DNA from: Terriglobia bacterium
Lineage (GTDB): Bacteria; Acidobacteriota; Terriglobia; Terriglobales; Acidobacteriaceae
Reading direction: 5' to 3'
DNA: 64,000 nucleotides
Assembly: GCA_020073665.1 (NCBI GenBank)
Contig: JAIQEU010000013.1
Span: 1 to 64,000 of the forward strand
The notes under the pieces are model-generated. The model was given only the letters and a program-made list of their open reading frames with translations, did not search any database and was not told where the DNA came from. This document shows positions 59,290 to 64,000 of the stretch, one piece after another. Made by a program: the position numbers and the translations under genes. Within the stretch, counting starts at the first letter, position 1. Every line of letters starts with the position of its first letter.

Positions 59290-59372
59290 TTCTTCCCGGC
59301 GATCTCAGCGGCCTTTCTCTGCGGTTAAAGGTTTAAGGTTTTCTGCTTTCCCTGTGTTTAAATCTTCAAGCC

Positions 59373-60563
59373 ATGCTCAACGCCCGCCAACATTTCCCCG
59401 GCCTGCTCGACAAGGTGTTTCTCGATGCCGCCTGCGTCTCGCTCGCCCCGCGCCCGGCGGTAGACGCAATCCAGAAGTTTCTCGATCTCGCCATGGTCTG
59501 CCCGATGGAGTCCTCGACCGCGCACCACATCTTTATGGACGAGATGCGCGCCGCCGCCCGTCCCGCGGCGGCCCGCCTCATCAACGCTCACGACGACGAG
59601 ATTGCCCTGGTCGAGAGTACGAGTCATGGCCTCTCGCTCGCCGCCAACGCCATTCCGCTCGAAGCCGGCGACCGCGTTCTGCTCTCGGATCTCGAGTTCA
59701 TGGAAGTTGCCATTCCCTGGGTGCAGAGGAAGCAGGACGGCATTGAAATTGATGTTGTCCCCAATCGCGATGGCGAAGTCCGGGTCGAAGACATCGCCAG
59801 CCGCCTGACCCCGCGCACGCGCGTGGTGTGTGTCAGCACGGTGCAATGGACCAACGGCTACCGTCTCGACCTCGCCGCCCTGAGCCGGCTTTGCCGCGAG
59901 CGCGGAATCTGGCTGGTGGTCGACGCTATCCAGCAACTCGGCGCCATTCCGCTCGACGTGCGCGCCACCCCGGTGGACATCCTGGCCTGCGGCGGCCACA
60001 AGTGGCTCAACTCGCCCTTCGGCTGCGGCTTTCTCTACGTCAGTCGAGAGGCCTTGCCCAAACTGCGCCCGCCCCTGGCCGGCTACCTTTCTGTGGAAGA
60101 CCCGCCCGGAGGCTGGGGGGCATACTTTCAAACTCCCACCATCACGCCGGTGCAGGACTATCGCTATGTCCGCAGCACGCGACGGTTTGAAACCGGCGGC
60201 ACTGCCAACTATCCCGGCGCGATTGGGCTGGCCGCATCGCTCAAGCTCATCCAGGACCTTGGGCCGCAGAACATTGCCGCGCACATCTACTCCATCACCG
60301 ATCAACTCCTCGCCGGGCTCGACCAGCTTGGTGTGCAGGTTGTAACTCCGCGCGCCCGCGACAATCGCGCCGGGATCGTGTCTTTCTCCGTAGGCTCTGC
60401 GCAAGACAACATCAGCTTGATGAATCGCCTGCTGGAAAAAAGGATCCTGGTGTCGGTGCGATACACCTCCAACGTGGGCGGTGTTCGCATCTCCTGCCAT
60501 TTCTACAATTCGTCAGAAGACATCGAGACATTGCTGGCCGCTCTGAGGCAATTGGTAAAGTAG
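59373..60563 (+). CDS. Class V aminotransferase (cysteine desulfurase-like)
   Basis: A 396-residue PLP enzyme with the lysine in 'ACGGHKWLNSPFGCGFLYV', upstream 'HDDEIALVESTSHGLSLAANAI', 'VVCVSTVQWTNGYRLDLAAL' and the phosphate-binding Asp/Gln in 'VVDAIQQLGAIPLDV'. It belongs to the NifS/CsdB-like group, but no desulfurase active-site Cys loop is obvious and the substrate is open (isopenicillin epimerase-like proteins also look like this). It starts 83 bp after mnmG and is probably cotranscribed. Confidence 0.9.
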   Translation: MLNARQHFPGLLDKVFLDAACVSLAPRPAVDAIQKFLDLAMVCPMESSTAHHIFMDEMRAAARPAAARLINAHDDEIALVESTSHGLSLAANAIPLEAGDRVLLSDLEFMEVAIPWVQRKQDGIEIDVVPNRDGEVRVEDIASRLTPRTRVVCVSTVQWTNGYRLDLAALSRLCRERGIWLVVDAIQQLGAIPLDVRATPVDILACGGHKWLNSPFGCGFLYVSREALPKLRPPLAGYLSVEDPPGGWGAYFQTPTITPVQDYRYVRSTRRFETGGTANYPGAIGLAASLKLIQDLGPQNIAAHIYSITDQLLAGLDQLGVQVVTPRARDNRAGIVSFSVGSAQDNISLMNRLLEKRILVSVRYTSNVGGVRISCHFYNSSEDIETLLAALRQLVK

Positions 60564-60675
60564 CCTTTTCCTTTGTGTCCCTTCGTGTCCTTAGTGGTTA
60601 AGAACTACAGAGGGCATTCATGTCCGAAAATGGCCAGCCTTTTTCGGCTGCACGGTCTATCCTGTTTCAGTCGCC

Positions 60676-62199
60676 ATGCTGCTCGATGCCACCCTCTGTT
60701 CCCGGGCCCGCCGAACGCGCGATCCGCGTTTCGACGGCCGCTTCTTCATTGGAGTGATGACCACGCGTATTTACTGCCGCCCGGTTTGTCCGGCCCGTTC
60801 GCCCAAAGAGGAGAACATCCGCTACTTTCCGACGGCTGCGGCCGCGGCCGAAGCCGGACTCCGTCCTTGCCTGCGATGCCGCCCCGAGTGTTCGCCGGGA
60901 ACGCCGGGATGGCTGGGGACTTCAGCCACGGTGTCTCGCGCCTTGCGGCTGATCAGCGAGAGCGCTCTGGAGGACGGCGATGGCGGTATGGACGCGCTGG
61001 CCGAGCGCCTGGGCATTGGCTCACGCCATCTGCGGCGACTGTTCCTGCAGCATCTGGGCGCCAGCCCGATCACGGTGGCGCAAACCCGGCGCCTGCAGTT
61101 CGCCAAGAAACTGATTGACGAGAGCCACTTGCCTATGGGGGAAGTGGCGCTGGCCTCCGGGTTCGGCAGCGTCCGCCGCTTCAATGCTACGTTCCAGAAA
61201 ACCTACGGCCGCACCCCCACCCATCTCCGCAAGCTGGCCCGCAAATCCGAACCTTTGCCGGAGAACCAGTACCGCTTCCAGCTGCGTTTTCGGCCGCCGT
61301 TCAGTTGGGACGGCTTGCTTGACTTCCTGGCCCCGCGCGCGACTCCCGGCGTGGAAGTAGTGGAACAGGGCCGCTATCGCCGTATCATTTCCCTGCAGGA
61401 GCACATCGGCTGGATCGAAGCCGCGCTTGACCAAGCGGCCAATGCTGTCTCTCTGCGCATTCATTTTCCCGAGCCGCGCTGGTTGTTTCTCATTGTGGAG
61501 CAGGTGCGGCGCTTGTTCGATCTGTCGGCCGACCCGAACGAGATCGCGCGACACCTCGGCGAAGATCCCATGCTTGCCGATCGCGTGGCAGGACGCCCGG
61601 GCTTGCGCGTTCCCGGCTGCTGGGATGGATTCGAACTCGCTGTCCGCGCCATTCTCGGACAGCAAGTCACGGTTCGCGGAGCAACCACTCTGGCTGGACG
61701 CCTGGTACGCGCTTTCGGAACACCTGTAGTCGTGGGTCATGGGCTCACCCACCTGTTCCCAACGCCGCAAACGCTGGCTGACGCCGATTTGACTCGCATT
61801 GGATTACCCCGCGCCCGGGCACATTGCATCCGCTCCCTGGCGCGGGCAGTCTGTGATGGCAAGATCGCCTTTTCCGGAGTAGTCGCCGTGGAAGAATTTC
61901 TGACTAGCTTGCGGGAACTGCCGGGCATTGGCGATTGGACGGCGCAGTACGTCGCCATGCGCGCCCTCGGAGAGCCGGACGCATTTCCGTCCAGCGATCT
62001 CGGCCTGTTTCACGCGACTGGCATTCACCACGCCCGCAAACTGGAGGAGCGAGCCCAGGCTTGGCGTCCCTGGCGCGCCTACGCCGCCATGTATCTATGG
62101 CAAGGAGTTGTTAACCATGACCATGTCTTACACCCACATCGAAAGCCCGGTCGGGCCGCTGCTGCTGGCGGCGGACGAAAAGGGTTTGCGGCAGATTGA
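60676..62199 (+). CDS. Ada-type zinc domain/AraC regulator fused to AlkA DNA glycosylase
   Basis: A 507-residue three-part protein. Residues 1-80 form an Ada N-domain with its methyl-acceptor zinc cysteines ('YCRPVCPAR' and 'CLRCRPEC'); about 85-190 an AraC-type helix-turn-helix ('ALAERLGIGSRHLRRLF', 'ALASGFGSVRRFNATFQKTYGRTP'); and about 200-500 an AlkA module with its N-terminal domain and HhH-GPD ('LRELPGIGDWTAQYVAMRALGEPDAFPSSDLGL', catalytic Asp). It would sense methyl phosphotriesters, activate genes and excise alkylated bases. Its last 83 bp overlap ogt in another frame, and the C-terminal 25 residues after 'YLWQG' may be excess. Confidence 0.95.
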   Translation: MLLDATLCSRARRTRDPRFDGRFFIGVMTTRIYCRPVCPARSPKEENIRYFPTAAAAAEAGLRPCLRCRPECSPGTPGWLGTSATVSRALRLISESALEDGDGGMDALAERLGIGSRHLRRLFLQHLGASPITVAQTRRLQFAKKLIDESHLPMGEVALASGFGSVRRFNATFQKTYGRTPTHLRKLARKSEPLPENQYRFQLRFRPPFSWDGLLDFLAPRATPGVEVVEQGRYRRIISLQEHIGWIEAALDQAANAVSLRIHFPEPRWLFLIVEQVRRLFDLSADPNEIARHLGEDPMLADRVAGRPGLRVPGCWDGFELAVRAILGQQVTVRGATTLAGRLVRAFGTPVVVGHGLTHLFPTPQTLADADLTRIGLPRARAHCIRSLARAVCDGKIAFSGVVAVEEFLTSLRELPGIGDWTAQYVAMRALGEPDAFPSSDLGLFHATGIHHARKLEERAQAWRPWRAYAAMYLWQGVVNHDHVLHPHRKPGRAAAAGGGRKGFAAD

Positions 62200-62599
62200 G
62201 TTTGTGAAGGGCAAGACCCGTCCGGATTCCGCGTGGCGCGAGGATCGCGTACCACTCCGCGAAACCATTCGCCAGCTCCGCGCCTACTTCGCCGGGGAAC
62301 TAGAGAGCTTCGATCTTCCGCTCGTCCCGGAAGGCACGCCTTTTCAGCTGGGGGTCTGGAAGCGTCTGTGCGATATCCCATATGGCGCGACCATTTCCTA
62401 CGGCGAACTAGCTCGCCGCATCGGCAATCCCAACGCCTCGCGGGCCGTCGGCCTGGCCAACGGCTCCAACCCAATCCCCATCGTCATTCCCTGCCATCGG
62501 GTGATCGGCAGCAATGGCAAACTGACCGGCTACGGCGGAGGTCTGCCCATTAAAGAAAAGCTGCTGGCCCTGGAACGGCGCCAGCTGCGGCTGCTTTGA
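62117..62599 (+). CDS. ogt: Methylated-DNA-[protein]-cysteine S-methyltransferase
   Basis: The 160-residue suicide enzyme takes methyl groups from O6-methylguanine onto its Cys in 'PIVIPCHRVIGSNGKLTGYGGG'. 'GTPFQLGVWKRLCDIPYGATISYGELARRIGNPNASRAVG' is the helix-turn-helix-like binding region. The ATG at 62117, with AAGGAG eight bases upstream, lies inside the end of the Ada-AlkA gene, so the two are translationally coupled and together replace a classical Ada protein. Confidence 0.96.
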   Translation: MTMSYTHIESPVGPLLLAADEKGLRQIEFVKGKTRPDSAWREDRVPLRETIRQLRAYFAGELESFDLPLVPEGTPFQLGVWKRLCDIPYGATISYGELARRIGNPNASRAVGLANGSNPIPIVIPCHRVIGSNGKLTGYGGGLPIKEKLLALERRQLRLL

Positions 62600-62689
62600 A
62601 TCCCCGCCCCCCTGCGGTTTAAGGTTTAACCCCTTTCGGGTAACATAGACTGAGGGGTGATCGGCCCGAGTTCCCGCATCTAAATATCT

Positions 62690-63277
62690 ATGAAAAAACA
62701 CCTCGTCCTCGCGGCGCTGGTTGTCTTGCTAGTTGCAGCGCTGGCTCCAGCTCAAGAAACCAACCCGGCTCTCCGGCCTCCGAAGGGAGCCAAGGTCGCC
62801 ATCGTGGTCTTTGAGGATTTGCAGTGTCCCGATTGCCGCCGGGCGGCGCCCCTGGTGGCGCAGGCAGGAAAGACCTACAAGATTCCGGTGGTGCGTCACG
62901 ACTTCCCGCTGCCCATGCACAACTGGTCCTTCGACGCGGCGGTGATTGCGCGTTATTTCGACGCGCATTCCAAGCAAATGGGAGTTGATTTTCGCGATTA
63001 CATCTTTGAGCACCAGCCCGAAATCACGCCCGACAACCTGCGCGGTTTCGCCGAGAAGTTCGCCGCTGACCACAAGGTCGATCTGCCCTTCGTGGTCGAC
63101 CCCCAAGGCAAGCTGGCTGCCGAAGTCACCAAGGACAAGAACCTGGGCAACAGTGTCGGCATCGAGCATACCCCCACCATCTACGTGGTCAGCAATAAGA
63201 CCCAGGGGAAGCCGTTTGTCGAGGTGGTGGATCGCAGCCAGTTATTTCAGCTGATCGACGCGATGAAGCAGGAGTAG
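62690..63277 (+). CDS. Exported DsbA-like thiol oxidoreductase
   Basis: A 195-residue thioredoxin-fold protein with a signal peptide ('HLVLAALVVLLVAALAPAQ') and the redox pair in 'FEDLQCPDCRRAAPLV' (C-P-D-C). 'RHDFPLPMHNWSFDAAVIARYFD' and 'VGIEHTPTIYVVSN' (cis-Pro) follow in DsbA-like order, with a helical insert. It should oxidise or exchange disulfides outside the cytoplasm; partner DsbB/VKOR is not in the window. GCGGTTTAAGGTTTAA-type sequence, also found at 59321-59340, precedes it. Confidence 0.93.
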   Translation: MKKHLVLAALVVLLVAALAPAQETNPALRPPKGAKVAIVVFEDLQCPDCRRAAPLVAQAGKTYKIPVVRHDFPLPMHNWSFDAAVIARYFDAHSKQMGVDFRDYIFEHQPEITPDNLRGFAEKFAADHKVDLPFVVDPQGKLAAEVTKDKNLGNSVGIEHTPTIYVVSNKTQGKPFVEVVDRSQLFQLIDAMKQE

Positions 63278-63316
63278 TGGTTTTGAAAGCTTGCTCCACC
63301 TCGTGAACCGTGCAGG

Positions 63317-64000
63317 CTATTCTCCTGCCTGCGCATACCGCCGGAAGAAGCTGTCTGCCTTCCACTGTGGCCGCTGAGTGTCGTTCGCAACTGAAATCAT
63401 CAGTCCGCGAATCACTTCTTCATATTGAGCAGCCGCGGGAAGTTCTACCGGCTGGTTCAGATCATCCGAGGGCGCGTGATAACGCTGCGTCAGCCAGTCT
63501 TTGTACTTCTGTTTCTGTTCCGCCGACGCCGGATCGGGGCTAACCCCCATGGCCAGTGCGGGAATCCCGTGCCGGATGAAGTTGTACTGATCGCTGCGGA
63601 TGAACGCATTCCGCAGCGGCTGTGGATCCGCCTGCACCGCGACGCCGCGAGCTTGCGCCGCCTCTCGGGCCATGTCGCCCAGATCGGATTCCGCCAATCC
63701 ATACACGGTCAGCACTTTCAGCGGAACGATGGGCAGGAACATGTCGATATTGATATCGGCGACCATCGCATTTGCCTTCACCGTGGGCTTGGCCGTGAAG
63801 TATTTCGACCCGAGCAGCCCCTTCTCTTCTCCGGTAACAAACACAAACAGAATCGACCGTTTGAGCTTCTCCGGAGACTTCTTCAGCGACGCCGCCACAT
63901 CCAGCAGCACGGCCGTGCCGGAAGCGTTATCCATGGCCCCGTTGTAAATGCGGTCGCCATTAATGGGCTCGCCAATTCCGATGTGGTCCACGTGCGCCGA
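63317..64000 (-). CDS. M28 family peptidase (N-terminus cut by window edge)
   Basis: About 228 C-terminal residues of an M28 zinc aminopeptidase are visible. 'SAHVDHIG' at the edge holds the first metal His and Asp, 'IYNGAMDNASGTAVLLDVA' the bridging Asp, 'VFVTGEEKGLLGSKYF' the catalytic and metal Glu, 'DINIDMFLP' another ligand Asp and 'QRYHAPSDDLNQPV' the last His. The signal peptide and any PA domain would lie beyond position 64000. It converges on the DsbA-like gene and fits the set of exported peptidases in this window. Confidence 0.93.
   Translation of the reverse strand, partial: SAHVDHIGIGEPINGDRIYNGAMDNASGTAVLLDVAASLKKSPEKLKRSILFVFVTGEEKGLLGSKYFTAKPTVKANAMVADINIDMFLPIVPLKVLTVYGLAESDLGDMAREAAQARGVAVQADPQPLRNAFIRSDQYNFIRHGIPALAMGVSPDPASAEQKQKYKDWLTQRYHAPSDDLNQPVELPAAAQYEEVIRGLMISVANDTQRPQWKADSFFRRYAQAGE

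Overview
The window reads as a chromosomal segment of an Acidobacteriota genome, most likely class Terriglobia (Koribacter-like). This is inferred from the GC-rich coding sequence, the family-level look of the proteins, the gene neighbourhoods and the dispersed short repeats; no marker rRNA is present. Coding density is high, with about 54 protein genes. I recognised no tRNA, rRNA, CRISPR array, insertion sequence or phage gene.

Layout. 1-3.1 kb: secD (cut by the left edge), yajC and tgt. 3.1-8.4 kb: a Tiki/ChaN/EreA-like exported protein, a YfcE-type phosphoesterase, thrS and a secreted M2 dipeptidase. 8.5-15.4 kb: accD-folC-plsC, cobO, then nadD-rsfS-methyltransferase-rlmH with a 54-codon ORF. 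15.7-21.9 kb: a histidine kinase-receiver-PilZ hybrid, rsmI, an FmdB-type zinc ribbon, a pirin, an FMN reductase, a small membrane protein and a standalone copy of the FtsH N-terminal region. 22-26.6 kb: clpB, hsp20 and rlmI. 26.8-33.4 kb: a coiled-coil zinc-ribbon protein, a corrinoid protein plus MttB-family methyltransferase pair, a DPP IV-type S9 peptidase and an MBL-fold hydrolase. 33.5-41.3 kb: dusB, two membrane proteins, rpmE, hupB, a DnaC-like ATPase, a truncated UvrC homologue, a DinB-fold protein and a 519-residue protein with a nuclease-like motif. 41.4-46.7 kb: tldD, pmbA, a membrane-anchored protein, selD (with an in-frame TGA at the active-site position) and a SnoaL-like protein. 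46.9-50.5 kb: an exported ankyrin protein, a MerR regulator and an aldo-keto reductase. 50.5-57 kb: tilS-hpt-ftsH, a PEP mutase/isocitrate lyase family protein, a hotdog thioesterase and a CADD-type (self-sacrificing pABA synthase family) protein. 57.2-64 kb: mnmG, a class V aminotransferase, an Ada-AlkA fusion overlapping ogt, a DsbA-like protein and an M28 peptidase (cut by the right edge).

The most unusual layer is not a gene. Short degenerate tandem arrays with a 7-bp unit (several unrelated unit sequences), 8-bp 'CTCTGTGT' arrays, and two hairpin-type elements lie between most genes. They also occur inside open frames: tgt, folC, clpB, selD, tilS and mnmG carry them internally; pmbA and dusB at the N-terminus; accD, cobO, a thioesterase and the nuclease-like gene at the C-terminus. 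At many gene ends the element provides the stop codon. Other points worth attention are the UGA-containing selD with a candidate bacterial SECIS, the standalone FtsH membrane/periplasmic domain whose membrane helices match the real FtsH despite synonymous divergence, the CADD-family gene with its catalytic residues intact, and a HAIR-like operator over the hsp20 promoter.
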